Positions 1 to 8,561 of a stretch of DNA of 30,842 bases are shown here, piece after piece. The number at the start of each line of letters is the position of its first letter. Positions within the stretch are counted from its first letter, which is position 1. The stretch is from Acinetobacter bereziniae LMG 1003 = CIP 70.12. Lineage in GTDB: Bacteria > Pseudomonadota > Gammaproteobacteria > Pseudomonadales > Moraxellaceae. The translations under genes and the position numbers were made by a program. The notes beneath the pieces were generated by a model. The model had not been told where the DNA came from and made no database searches. It saw only the letters and a program-made list of their open reading frames with translations. The stretch spans positions 1,677,516 to 1,708,357 of the forward strand of contig NZ_KB849756.1 in the NCBI RefSeq assembly GCF_000368925.1, read 5' to 3'.

Positions 1-423
1 TATCCCACCGATAATGGTAAACTAGAATATGGGAAAAACTTTAATAGTTATCAACAACAAAAAGATTTCTCTCGTAAGGTTTCAGGAGATGCCATCATTT
101 TAGTTTCTCAATTAGGTGCGTACCAACCTACTCCATTAGGTTTTTATGATTTAATCAATGAAAATTTAGAATGGGTCGCTGACTGGTATGCACCTGACTA
201 TTACTCAAAATCATCTGAAAAAAATCCCACAGGACCCGAAACTGGTACAGCTAAAGTCCTTAGAAGTACCAATATTAATGATGAATATATGATTCGAACT
301 GCTTTTGGCTTCACTTTTTCAAGAATGTTTAAAGAACCCGATTTAAAAGGAAAGGATTTTGCTCATTATTACACTACATCAGTCCGATGTGCTGCCAATA
401 GTCCAACGCCTATACAAAAATAG
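1..423 (+). CDS. SUMF1/formylglycine-generating-enzyme-like protein, 3' part only
   Basis: An open frame enters from the left edge and ends at TAG 421-423, giving 140 visible residues. The translation carries the C-terminal signature of the FGE-sulfatase (SUMF1/EgtB/PvdO) fold: PLGFYDLINENLEWVADWY, then NPTGPETGTAKVLRS, and a final TSVRCAANSP. In most family members these read GLYDMSGNVWEW, a GTxRVLRGGSW-like stretch and GFRCA, so this copy is divergent: the GGSW motif is replaced by RSTNIND. Catalytic members use copper or iron to oxidise a cysteine or form C-S bonds, but many SUMF1 proteins beside T6SS genes have no shown activity. It converges on the effector gene across 128 bp. The start lies outside the window. 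The fold call is fairly sure; an enzymatic role is unproven. Confidence 0.75.
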   Translation, partial: YPTDNGKLEYGKNFNSYQQQKDFSRKVSGDAIILVSQLGAYQPTPLGFYDLINENLEWVADWYAPDYYSKSSEKNPTGPETGTAKVLRSTNINDEYMIRTAFGFTFSRMFKEPDLKGKDFAHYYTTSVRCAANSPTPIQK

Positions 424-551
424 AATACCTATGACCCCATTAGTTTAAAGTCTAAGCTCATATTTTTTTATTCAGTGAAATTTTAAATTTCAGTTTTAAC
501 CATAAAACGGATCTTAGGAAATATTTATTATGCCCTAAGATCCTCAATATT
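424..551. terminator. Hairpin between convergent genes
   Basis: A perfect 10-bp inverted repeat, GGATCTTAGG at 509-518 and CCTAAGATCC at 534-543 with a 15-nt loop, sits between the convergent SUMF1-like and effector genes. Only short T runs follow on either strand (TTTT on the minus side), so it is probably a weak bidirectional terminator. No gene was seen in the gap, and in particular no immunity ORF directly downstream of the effector. Confidence 0.5.
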
Positions 552-3518
552 TTACGTTAAATATGTATCATTATCAGGTTCTGAGAATAATGGTTTATCG
601 TTAGCACTCGCCAAATATAGAATCTCATTATTTTCATCATATCCTTGCATAATTTTGACTTGTTTAAAAATACTATCATCCTGATTATAAGCAATTTGTG
701 GTAAAGGCCATGTCTTAATTCCTTCCAAACTTGTTCTTGCTTCTATAAAGTCTTTAATCCATTTATTGGTAGGCCCTGTATATTTGGTATTATTATTTAA
801 AGCCAAAACAATATTTTCTATTTGAAACCGTACCAAGTTTAAACCACTGGCTAAAAAGTTAATAATATGTCTTTCTAAATTTTTCTGACCACCAGTTATT
901 TTTTCTCCCTCCGCATTTATTCGTTCTATAATATTTTTCCACTCGTTGACATGTATCGTTGATTTAAAAATATTAACAATAGCTGTTTTTCGTTGATCTA
1001 AATAATGAATACCATCCCAATCTACACTTGGAAAATCATCATAATGTGCCCAGCGAGTATTCCAATGGCAGAGAGAATATACCAAGATCCCTTTGGAGTT
1101 GGGTGTTAATCCAATCAATGATTGTAAATTATTATTTATATTTTGAGCACATGCCAATTTTGCTTCTTCAGATTTAATTTTCGCTGTCCATTTTCTAAAA
1201 TCCTCAGTCACATCCTTAAAAAAAGTGGATATATTATTTAATTGGGTAGAATATTTTTTTAAAATTGTATAATCATTATTTGCGGCAAGCATTGCAAAAA
1301 GTTGCGACAATTGCTCAAATAAATTATCAGCAATATAGGCCAAATGCATAAAGCCCATTTTCAGTAAATTCTTTTTGATAAATAGCATTAAAGATACTAA
1401 ATCTTTAGGATTCACCTCCAAATCAACCGCGCCTTTTGCCCCAATCCCATAACACAAATGGGCAGCCAACTTGATCCTGATCGAACCATTCGGATGAATG
1501 TACATATAAAAATTAAATTCTGCTCCTGCACCACCACTCACGCCAGCAGTAACGGCTGCTTTTGCTAATGTTTCAAACTTAGGCTCTCCACTTGATTCAC
1601 GAGGGTTTCCATTCGCATTAAACCACTGTAATTCAACTTTTGGAGTAAGCGCTAATTGGGCGCCAGCAAAGGCTTTTACTTCTACTTGAGCTTTATTTAG
1701 CACATCAGGAGGTATATCTTCATTACTTTTGACTTCTACTTTTAAGCCTTTTACTGCATCCACTGCATCTTTCATCGATTTTTTAGGATCATGTGAAATT
1801 GCTTGTAGTTTTTGATAGCCTGCAACGTTACCAATCGCGACACTCGTTTGACCTGCAATTGCTAGATTTGCACCTGCAAATCCTTGTAATGCTGCACCAG
1901 CAACAACCCGAATTGTCGCAATGGGATCGCCACCATCAAAAACAATACTCCAACCGTATTTAGATGGCCAAAAAAAGTCCCAATTTGCTCGTCCCTCAAA
2001 TAATACAAATTTTGCAGTCGCCTTTGCTTCAGCTTTACCATGTAAATGTTCCTTAGACAAGTTAAGCGTAGCCTCTGTACCATTTGTACCTACAAATCTC
2101 ATCCACTGCGCATCTACTGTGAGTTCATCATTTTCACTCATCATATTGTATTGGTTAGAGTACTCTCCACCCACACGTCCCAACACTGGTAAATACAAAT
2201 CTCGAATGCTTTTTTCATCCGCTGATTTTGATTTGTAACTCGCTAATTCAACACCTACACCATTTATAAATTTTTTTAAACTATCATTAAACTCTCGAGG
2301 ATTCGATGTGTTTATTTCCTCTGTCCCTTCTCTAGCATTTGTACTTGTATCACTGGTTATCTTGATTTTAGTTGTGCTTTTATTTATTCGTTGAGTTCTT
2401 AATTCTTCGATTCTACGTTTATTGGCATATCTTCTTAAGATATTTGGATTACCATTTGAGTTTCCACTTGCTTCGATCACAAGTACTTCTTGGATTTCTG
2501 CACTGTTTTTAAACTCTCCATTAATTTTGTCTAGGGCGTCCTTTTTTGCGATACCCAGTCTTTCTTCAATTTTTTTTATGTCAGTTGGATTTCTTGCTTC
2601 AAGTTGTAACTCTAAATCTTTTTTATTTTTATAAATTGAAGATATAGATTTCTCAAAATCTTTAGTTAACTTATCGAACGGCTTAAAAACATCCATCGGT
2701 AAAATATAAATTTCATTGGTTTTTGGTACAATAATTATCGGTAATGTTGTTTTAGCACCTAAACTCGCTGTATAAGTTTCTTTAGGATTTGTAGTCGTGC
2801 TACTTAGCTTAATTTCAAAAGGATGAAAATTCCCTTTAGTTGAAGTCACTAGTGGCGCCATTAATGGAGATTTAAATTTAATTCCATTCAAATCAAATTC
2901 AATATAAGTTTTATGATCCGTATATAACAGATTTGATATTGATTTTTCATTCAATACACTGGATTTAATTTGTTTTGATGAGGCATCCAATCTTTCATTT
3001 TTTTCATTAAATATTCGATAACCACCTTTAGGAAAATACTTTATTTGCCCTCCTACTCTCATAAAAACCTGATATAAAATAAAAGCTTTCTGTAAAACAT
3101 CAATTCGTTTTTCTACAACAATCGTCTCTTTCTTGTTTACTTTTAAATCACCAGATTTATTAAAAACTGGTCTTGTACTGATATAACTATAACTTTCCGA
3201 TTTTATTCTATAAACACCATTTTTATCATCTTTAGTTATGGGCTTCTTACTATCAAGCCAAATAGTAACTTCCGCAGTCAAATAAGCATCAAAATATACT
3301 GCTCTCGTTTCTCCTTTGCTATTGGTTGAAAAGGAGTCCTGTAGTAGTACATTTGGACCAATTGTACTTAAATTTTTAACTATTAATTTATAGTTTATTC
3401 CAGAAAGCACATTACCTACATTATCTTTTACAACCAAAATGAGTTTATTATTTTTTGGCTGTATATTTGCTTTAAAAATATCGCCATTTTGATTATTTTT
3501 TAATAAAAAGTTTTCCAC
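552..3518 (-). CDS. Putative VgrG-linked T6SS effector, 988 aa
   Basis: This large protein is encoded directly after vgrG with a 3-bp gap. The start is GTG at 3518; its ribosome site AAGGA (3526-3530) lies just upstream of the vgrG stop in transcript order, seven bases before the GTG, so translation is probably coupled. Residues about 25-90 resemble an Ig/transthyretin-like beta domain (KLILVVKDNVGNVLSG, then TNSKGETRAV), matching the kind of domain that ends the VgrG. Residues 285-335 are charged and helical. Residues 490-705 are Gly/Ala-rich, with AGAALQGFAGANLAIAG and later GAGAEFNFYMYIHPNGSIRI and CYGIGAKGAVDLEV, which recalls the central region of BTH_I2691-type T6SS effectors. Residues 705-745 are hydrophobic and could be membrane-active. 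No nuclease, lipase or amidase motif was recognised. The effector role rests on context; the toxic mechanism is unknown. Confidence 0.65.
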   Translation of the reverse strand: MENFLLKNNQNGDIFKANIQPKNNKLILVVKDNVGNVLSGINYKLIVKNLSTIGPNVLLQDSFSTNSKGETRAVYFDAYLTAEVTIWLDSKKPITKDDKNGVYRIKSESYSYISTRPVFNKSGDLKVNKKETIVVEKRIDVLQKAFILYQVFMRVGGQIKYFPKGGYRIFNEKNERLDASSKQIKSSVLNEKSISNLLYTDHKTYIEFDLNGIKFKSPLMAPLVTSTKGNFHPFEIKLSSTTTNPKETYTASLGAKTTLPIIIVPKTNEIYILPMDVFKPFDKLTKDFEKSISSIYKNKKDLELQLEARNPTDIKKIEERLGIAKKDALDKINGEFKNSAEIQEVLVIEASGNSNGNPNILRRYANKRRIEELRTQRINKSTTKIKITSDTSTNAREGTEEINTSNPREFNDSLKKFINGVGVELASYKSKSADEKSIRDLYLPVLGRVGGEYSNQYNMMSENDELTVDAQWMRFVGTNGTEATLNLSKEHLHGKAEAKATAKFVLFEGRANWDFFWPSKYGWSIVFDGGDPIATIRVVAGAALQGFAGANLAIAGQTSVAIGNVAGYQKLQAISHDPKKSMKDAVDAVKGLKVEVKSNEDIPPDVLNKAQVEVKAFAGAQLALTPKVELQWFNANGNPRESSGEPKFETLAKAAVTAGVSGGAGAEFNFYMYIHPNGSIRIKLAAHLCYGIGAKGAVDLEVNPKDLVSLMLFIKKNLLKMGFMHLAYIADNLFEQLSQLFAMLAANNDYTILKKYSTQLNNISTFFKDVTEDFRKWTAKIKSEEAKLACAQNINNNLQSLIGLTPNSKGILVYSLCHWNTRWAHYDDFPSVDWDGIHYLDQRKTAIVNIFKSTIHVNEWKNIIERINAEGEKITGGQKNLERHIINFLASGLNLVRFQIENIVLALNNNTKYTGPTNKWIKDFIEARTSLEGIKTWPLPQIAYNQDDSIFKQVKIMQGYDENNEILYLASANDKPLFSEPDNDTYLT

Positions 3519-3521
3519 AAT

Positions 3522-6308
3522 CTATTCCTTTATTTTTAAATTATAGCTATTAATATTTTCATCTTCTATATAAATAGAGATATTTTCAGGAGATGGTGTT
3601 GTTACTTTTTGTGTTTTACCCTGACTATCCGTAACACCCTGAATAACATCACCATTCTGCAGTATCATTAAATACTTTTTATTCGCTAATGGATTTCCAA
3701 GTAAGTCTTTAGCTTCATAGGTTAAATAACAAGGCGTTTCTTTGAATTCACGAGATTTCATTTCAACCTTTGCACCACTAGTAAACTTCTGCTGCCCAGA
3801 TTTCACTTCAAATAATCCACCAGTCGTTGCAAATACACCTGAACCATTGAGCTTCACTTCCGAGCCATCACCAATCAGCTTGATTTCTTTCGGACTGATA
3901 ATATAAATCGTATCTTCTGTCGAAATGATTTGAATGCCTTTGCGGGCGATCAAATCAGCACCTCCATCTTGAGCTTGGACCTCTACTTTCCCCTTGCCAG
4001 CATAAAGTCTTGCACCTTCCTGTGCTGCAAACAGGCTGATCTTTGAACTCGCATGCCCCACCAAGGATTTTTGTGTGCTTAGATTAATGCTTCCGCCAGC
4101 ACTATGACTGATTTGCCCATCCGCAGAGAGGTGGATGTCTTCATTGCTTGATAGTGCAATTGAATTTGGTGAAGCCAGCATCATTACTGCGGACTTAAAT
4201 GCATCCGCTTTTTTCGGATCTTGTTGAGCCAGTGTATTGATAAACCCTTGGATTCGTTCTAAGACCTCTAAAGGATCAGTCTGTTGGTTCTTGGCAACCT
4301 CACTTAAGGCTTTGGCATTGTTCAGGTTACTTTCTAGCTGACTTTTGGCTGCGGTTGTATCTAGATGATTACCTGATGCCCCATCTTGTGCATGGCTACT
4401 CAGCAGTAAGCCTTGACCTGCACGTACCGCACCCCATTGATCCGTTCTTAGCTCAAAGCCTTCTCCTCGCCCTTCACTCCTATCTGTCTCTTTTGGATGA
4501 CTGAGGTTGCCAAGGTTGAGTTGAGTTGCACCATGACTGCTGTGTAACTGACTGCTGATCTGGTTGGTGGTATCGTCAAATCTCAGTTGATTATAGCCAT
4601 TGCCCTGATATTCCTTACTTTTAATCCCTGCCAATTTCTTGGTATCGGGCAACTTTCCTTTGTCATCAAACTTGCTCGGGCTGCGTTGCGCTTCATGGAT
4701 TCGACCCACCACAAATGGTCTGTCAATGTTGCCATCAAAGAAGTCGATGACTACAATCTCCCCAATCCTCGGTAAGAAACGTGCCCCATAACCTTCACCT
4801 GCCCATGGCGTCAATACATCAACCCAAGCTGAGTCGGTATCATTGTCATTCGAGCCTGCACCACCATCATGGCTGTGGTCTTCATTGCGGGTAAAGAGGA
4901 AGCGAACCTTGATGCGCCCCCATTCATCCACATGGATTTCTTCTCCACTTGGACCAACCACTCTCGCTCGCATTGGATGGACTGCGGGTCTTTGAGTTAA
5001 GGGATTATATTCAGGAACAACCGTAATATTACGTCGTTGTAGCACCAACTGATTCGCTTGGCGTTCTTCACTATTGTTTACGGTGAGATGGGTGCGTTGC
5101 CAATCACTTTGTTTTAACAAAGTGTCGACTTGATGGCTCAAGTCTTTGGGTAAATTATTTTGGTTATAAAACGTTTTAGAGATAATCAAGAACTGCTGAT
5201 CGGCAGAATCTTTTAGCTCTAGGCTTGGATGTTGATTAAGCTCAAAGTGATAACCCACCTGCGCATCTCGTACCGTCGATATTGCCGTGAATTGTTTGGC
5301 TTGGGCATCGTAGTAGTTGCTAAGGTTTTGGTTAAAGCGTTCGATCTGACTGTTGCCTGATGGCGTTGCACCATCTTCCCCATTCAGATCAGGAATCCAT
5401 GCAGGACTAAAGTGCCATACTTGTTCTAAGCCTAGACTGGCGTTATCGTACTGGTCACTGTGCTGATATTTGCTTTGTACATTGCCTGCACCTTCTTCGG
5501 TTTCAAGAATATCGGCTTGCCAACGGTGGATATGCACAGACGTCGGTTGAAGGGAGCGTTGTTCTGTAAAATTGATAATCGAATCGCTAGTCTCTATAGC
5601 CGAACTTCGATGAAAGCGGATCGTGCGTCGTTCTAAACTTTCGTATTGAGTATTGTCATCAATCAATCGAAGCTTTTGAGGCTGGATGGGTTCATTAAAA
5701 TGAGAGACTTTAAGCTGTGCTTCATCAATTAAACTCGTCACACCTTCCGATGCTAGAAGCCTTTGAATAAGATCTATATCTCGTTCATTATTCTGCATAA
5801 TGAGTGGTCGAATATCATAGTCTTTGGTCAGCCCAGTTTTATCTAAACTCAAACTAGCAGCAAACAGCGGACTTCTTTGTTGCCATTCTTTATGCAATAT
5901 TTCAACAACTTGAATCACCGACTTATTCAGAAACACTCTACTATTACGGCGTTTATGCCACAGTGACGTTGCATCCTCAAGTTTGAGCTTATAGACCGTC
6001 AGTGCGCCATCACTTTGTCCCTGTGCAGCTTCGGTAATGATGCCTGTGGTACGGAACAGTTGTCCGCGGTCAGTGACTTGGTCGATTGCAGCTTGGCAAC
6101 CGATAAATTGTTTGAGTGGAATATTTGCAGATGTTGCAAGACAGATCAGTTCCACAGACACGCCTTGATTGATGGCATGTTGTCCATCAATGCGTTGCAA
6201 GAACACTTGGGCGGTCAAATCAGGATTGCTAAACTGAATGTGCAAAGCTCTTTTTTGAGCGGTTAATCCAAGTTGTTCTAAAGCCGAAAATATATTGGCA
6301 AAATTCAT
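3522..6308 (-). CDS. vgrG: VgrG, T6SS spike protein with DUF2345 and C-terminal beta domain
   Basis: VgrG trimers form the spike tip of the T6SS tube and carry effectors out of the cell. At 928 residues this is an extended VgrG. Residues 1-440 are the gp27/gp44-like base. An OB-fold gp5-like domain follows at about 446-540, with MRARVVGPSGEEIHVDEWGR and a downstream GARFLPRIGEIVVIDFFDG. A linker leads to a repetitive beta-helical DUF2345 region at about 690-850. The last 70 residues (860-928) form a transthyretin/Ig-like domain with YLTYEAKDLLGNPLANKKYL and GVTDSQGKTQKV, a common cargo-docking extension. The effector gene follows in the same operon. No other T6SS structural gene is in the window, so this is a satellite vgrG island. 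The upstream ribosome site is weak. Confidence 0.95.
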   Translation of the reverse strand: MNFANIFSALEQLGLTAQKRALHIQFSNPDLTAQVFLQRIDGQHAINQGVSVELICLATSANIPLKQFIGCQAAIDQVTDRGQLFRTTGIITEAAQGQSDGALTVYKLKLEDATSLWHKRRNSRVFLNKSVIQVVEILHKEWQQRSPLFAASLSLDKTGLTKDYDIRPLIMQNNERDIDLIQRLLASEGVTSLIDEAQLKVSHFNEPIQPQKLRLIDDNTQYESLERRTIRFHRSSAIETSDSIINFTEQRSLQPTSVHIHRWQADILETEEGAGNVQSKYQHSDQYDNASLGLEQVWHFSPAWIPDLNGEDGATPSGNSQIERFNQNLSNYYDAQAKQFTAISTVRDAQVGYHFELNQHPSLELKDSADQQFLIISKTFYNQNNLPKDLSHQVDTLLKQSDWQRTHLTVNNSEERQANQLVLQRRNITVVPEYNPLTQRPAVHPMRARVVGPSGEEIHVDEWGRIKVRFLFTRNEDHSHDGGAGSNDNDTDSAWVDVLTPWAGEGYGARFLPRIGEIVVIDFFDGNIDRPFVVGRIHEAQRSPSKFDDKGKLPDTKKLAGIKSKEYQGNGYNQLRFDDTTNQISSQLHSSHGATQLNLGNLSHPKETDRSEGRGEGFELRTDQWGAVRAGQGLLLSSHAQDGASGNHLDTTAAKSQLESNLNNAKALSEVAKNQQTDPLEVLERIQGFINTLAQQDPKKADAFKSAVMMLASPNSIALSSNEDIHLSADGQISHSAGGSINLSTQKSLVGHASSKISLFAAQEGARLYAGKGKVEVQAQDGGADLIARKGIQIISTEDTIYIISPKEIKLIGDGSEVKLNGSGVFATTGGLFEVKSGQQKFTSGAKVEMKSREFKETPCYLTYEAKDLLGNPLANKKYLMILQNGDVIQGVTDSQGKTQKVTTPSPENISIYIEDENINSYNLKIKE

Positions 6309-6412
6309 TTTCTTATCTAACTTAAAATAATATTAATATTTATCTATATTTAATCAAAAAAAACGATTGAATCCTAGTTTATTGATCGGTTAATTTTTAA
6401 TAAATTGTAAAA

Positions 6413-6446
6413 AAACCTCAATATTCATATTTTAATATTGAGGTTT
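6413..6446 (-). terminator. Rho-independent terminator after fabI
   Basis: A perfect 13-bp stem (AAACCTCAATATT 6413-6425 with AATATTGAGGTTT 6434-6446) has an 8-nt loop. On the minus strand it runs into a seven-T tract (complement of 6409-6415). It lies 36 bp past the fabI stop and also separates fabI from the vgrG leader. Confidence 0.88.
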
Positions 6447-6481
6447 ATGTTTTGAATTCAGTCAGTTAAATATACTTAACT

Positions 6482-7285
6482 TTATTCGCTATCCATCATG
6501 GATTGGCTCATACCCACAGTATTGAAACCTGCATCGACATACAAGATTTCACCTGTAATACCATTTGCCCAAGGTGAACATAAGAACAATGCCGCATTAC
6601 CAACATCTTCAATTGTCACATTGCGTTTCAGTGGTGCAATTTTTTCATTGGCATCTAACATCTTACGGAAAGACTTAATCCCTGATGCCGCTAGAGTACG
6701 GATTGGACCTGCTGAAATCGCATTTACACGAATTCCTTCTGCACCTAGACTCGAAGCCAAGTAACGTACACCTGCTTCTAAAGATGCTTTTGCCATACCC
6801 ATCACGTTGTAGTTTGGCATCACAGACTCAGAACCTTGGTAGGTCAAAGTCAGTAAACATCCTTGGCGAGCAAGCAATAAGGGTTTCGCAGCACGTGCCA
6901 TAGCCACAAAGCTATAAGCACTGATGTCATGTGCAATTTTAAAGCCTTCGCGGTCAGTTACGTCCGTAAAATCACCATCCAGCGTATGCGCAGGTGCAAA
7001 GCCGATTGAGTGAACAACACCATCCAAACCATCCCAATGTTTTGCCAGTTCAGCAAAAGCATGGTCAATTTCTGCATCTACAGCAACATCACAAGGAAAA
7101 ACCAGCGTTGAACCAAATTGTTCTGCAAACTCATCCACACGTTTTTTTAATTTATCATTTGGGTAAGTAAATGCGAGTTCTGCACCTTCACGGTGTAATG
7201 CCTGAGCAATACCAAATGCAATGGATAATTTACTTGCAATACCCGCGATTAAAAAGCGTTTACCTGCCAATAGTCCTTGTGCCAT
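6482..7285 (-). CDS. fabI: Enoyl-[acyl-carrier-protein] reductase (NADH), FabI
   Basis: FabI reduces trans-2-enoyl-ACP in the last step of each fatty-acid elongation cycle and is the target of triclosan. At 267 residues it has the family length. The N-terminal NAD site reads FLIAGIASKLSIAFGIA. The catalytic region holds Tyr149 (LTYQGSE), Tyr159 and Lys166 (YNVMGMAK), matching E. coli Tyr146, Tyr156 and Lys163. After Tyr149 there is Gln where E. coli has Leu, which I recall as normal in Acinetobacter. It ends with GMSQSMMDSE. It is a single gene with its own terminator, preceded by GTGAGAA as a modest ribosome site. A pair of short palindromes lies in its upstream region. Confidence 0.97.
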   Translation of the reverse strand: MAQGLLAGKRFLIAGIASKLSIAFGIAQALHREGAELAFTYPNDKLKKRVDEFAEQFGSTLVFPCDVAVDAEIDHAFAELAKHWDGLDGVVHSIGFAPAHTLDGDFTDVTDREGFKIAHDISAYSFVAMARAAKPLLLARQGCLLTLTYQGSESVMPNYNVMGMAKASLEAGVRYLASSLGAEGIRVNAISAGPIRTLAASGIKSFRKMLDANEKIAPLKRNVTIEDVGNAALFLCSPWANGITGEILYVDAGFNTVGMSQSMMDSE

Positions 7286-7312
7286 GAAATTCTCACTTGA
7301 TTAATTTTGTAA

Positions 7313-7354
7313 GCATAATGCCAAGTCTTGGCTCAGAACTAAATTGCATAATGC
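7313..7354. promoter_or_regulatory. Paired 9-bp palindromes upstream of fabI
   Basis: GCATAATGC occurs at 7313-7321 and again at 7346-7354, 33 bp apart, about three helical turns. Both copies are palindromic around a central A and lie within 70 bp of the fabI start. This could be a paired operator, or could be overlapping promoter hexamers; nothing here tells them apart. Confidence 0.3.
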
Positions 7355-7389
7355 ATCTTTTTTTAAAAGTTTAGTAAAAATATAAAAAA

Positions 7390-7409
7390 ACGCACTGTAA
7401 AAAGTGCGT
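7390..7409 (-). terminator. Rho-independent terminator after the Bax-inhibitor-1 gene
   Basis: The stem is ACGCACT 7390-7396 with AGTGCGT 7403-7409 and a 6-nt loop. On the minus strand a run of seven T residues follows (complement of 7384-7390). It lies 34 bp past the stop at 7444. Confidence 0.85.
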
Positions 7410-7443
7410 CTTTATCAAATCTATTTTGCTCGATCAGCAATGA

Positions 7444-8178
7444 TTAATCATCACCTTGCAATAAGCTCAATAAACGTAGGAATGAATAGTACATCCAAAC
7501 CAAAGTTGCCAATAAAGCAATACCACATAACCATTCATATGATTTAGGCGCACGTTGTGCAGCAGCAGATTCAATCAAATCAAAGTCAAGGATCAAGTTA
7601 AGTGAAGCAATCACGGCAACAAATGCAGCAAAACCAATACCTAACAGGTTACTTTCAAATAAGAACGGAATGCTTGAACCAAATGCCAAACGCATGATGA
7701 ATTGCACCACAAACACCAAACCAATGGCGATAGACGCTGAAATCACAACCGATTTAAATTTTTCAGTTGCACGGATAATTTGGAATTTATATAAACCAAA
7801 CATCACCAAAGTTGTGACAAAAGTTGCCAAAAGCGCTTGTAAAGGAATACCTGGGAACTTCAATTGGAAGATGACGGAAACACCACCTAAAAATGCACCT
7901 TCAAAGAATGCATAAGGAATCGCCAACACACGTGCTGTATTCGGTTTAAATGTCGCAATTAAACCTAAAATCAAACCACCAATTGCACCAACCATTGTAG
8001 CAGCGTATGCAATTCCTACATTCATGGTGCTAAAGCTATAAAAGAAAATTCCAACACCTAATACCGCAGCAATCACAGTCAATAAAATAGACTTTTGAAT
8101 TGCGCCTTGTATGGTCATTGGCTGTTCATAATCCGCATACGTTTCCGCACGCGTTAAAATTGGGTTATTACTTTGCAT
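7444..8178 (-). CDS. Bax inhibitor-1/YccA family membrane protein
   Basis: This is a predicted seven-helix inner-membrane protein of the BI-1/TMBIM superfamily (E. coli YccA and YbhL). Family members act as ion leak channels or modulate FtsH; the function here is not shown by sequence. After a polar start (MQSNNPILTRAETYADYEQP), hydrophobic helices run to the C-terminus, ending MYYSFLRLLSLLQGDD. Conserved traits include the acidic pair in LNLILDFDLIESAA near the sixth helix. I chose ATG 8178 (244 residues) over TTG 8184, because AAGAGA then sits seven bases upstream. It has its own terminator and is probably transcribed alone. A TATACT box on the minus strand at 8292-8297 is a possible -10 element, but no good -35 box was seen. 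Confidence 0.9.
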   Translation of the reverse strand: MQSNNPILTRAETYADYEQPMTIQGAIQKSILLTVIAAVLGVGIFFYSFSTMNVGIAYAATMVGAIGGLILGLIATFKPNTARVLAIPYAFFEGAFLGGVSVIFQLKFPGIPLQALLATFVTTLVMFGLYKFQIIRATEKFKSVVISASIAIGLVFVVQFIMRLAFGSSIPFLFESNLLGIGFAAFVAVIASLNLILDFDLIESAAAQRAPKSYEWLCGIALLATLVWMYYSFLRLLSLLQGDD

Positions 8179-8421
8179 AGTCAATCTCTTTGTAATAATT
8201 CAAATATAAAAGGATATTAAAACGTTTTTTATGCAAACAATTTGAACTGCTTGCTCTTTTTTGTAACGAGTTGTCAGAAGACATCGCTTTCAGTATAGCT
8301 TAAAAAATCAAAATTCATAGTAAAAAAGAGATTAAAAATTCCCTTGTTTCAATCTGATATATACATATATCAGTTTATATCTAACAATTGAAAGATGAAT
8401 AAACTTGTTATAAATAAATGA

Positions 8422-8487
8422 TTAGATGAGTTTAAACCCGATAAAGCCCAATCCATGATGAGACTGAACGTATTTCAGTAAAGCCAT
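8422..8487 (-). CDS. Possible 21-residue peptide ORF with strong Shine-Dalgarno
   Basis: The minus strand carries ATG at 8487, 21 codons and TAA at 8422-8424. The peptide begins MALLKYVQSHHGL and ends FIGFKLI, with a basic, hydrophobic and aromatic composition. GAGGAG (8493-8498) precedes ATG by five bases, one of the best ribosome sites in the window. The start lies inside a predicted fold (separate entry). It could be a leader peptide, a small membrane or toxin-like peptide, or a chance ORF. No homologue is recognised. The BI-1 gene is the next gene downstream on this strand, about 240 bp away. Confidence 0.45.
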   Translation of the reverse strand: MALLKYVQSHHGLGFIGFKLI

Positions 8488-8529
8488 GTTATCTCCTCAC
8501 ATATTGCGGATAACCTTTCCGAGTCTCAT
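8458..8529 (-). promoter_or_regulatory. Predicted RNA fold around the small-ORF start
   Basis: On the minus-strand transcript, ATGAGACT (complement of 8522-8529) can pair with AGTCTCAT inside the ORF (complement of 8458-8465). Within that, GTTATC (8509-8514) pairs with GATAAC (8488-8493), which directly abuts the ATG. The Shine-Dalgarno GAGGA (8494-8498) falls at the 3' side of the inner loop. Two nested perfect stems flanking a start codon suggest translational control or a structured RNA. The pairing is read by eye, with no energy calculation. Confidence 0.4.
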
Positions 8530-8561
8530 GTTTTATCAAGATTTTTAGATCAAACTCAGCT

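Noticed and set aside
1921..2238. 105-codon plus-strand ORF
   Set aside because: It lies wholly inside the effector gene on the other strand; its composition follows from that gene.
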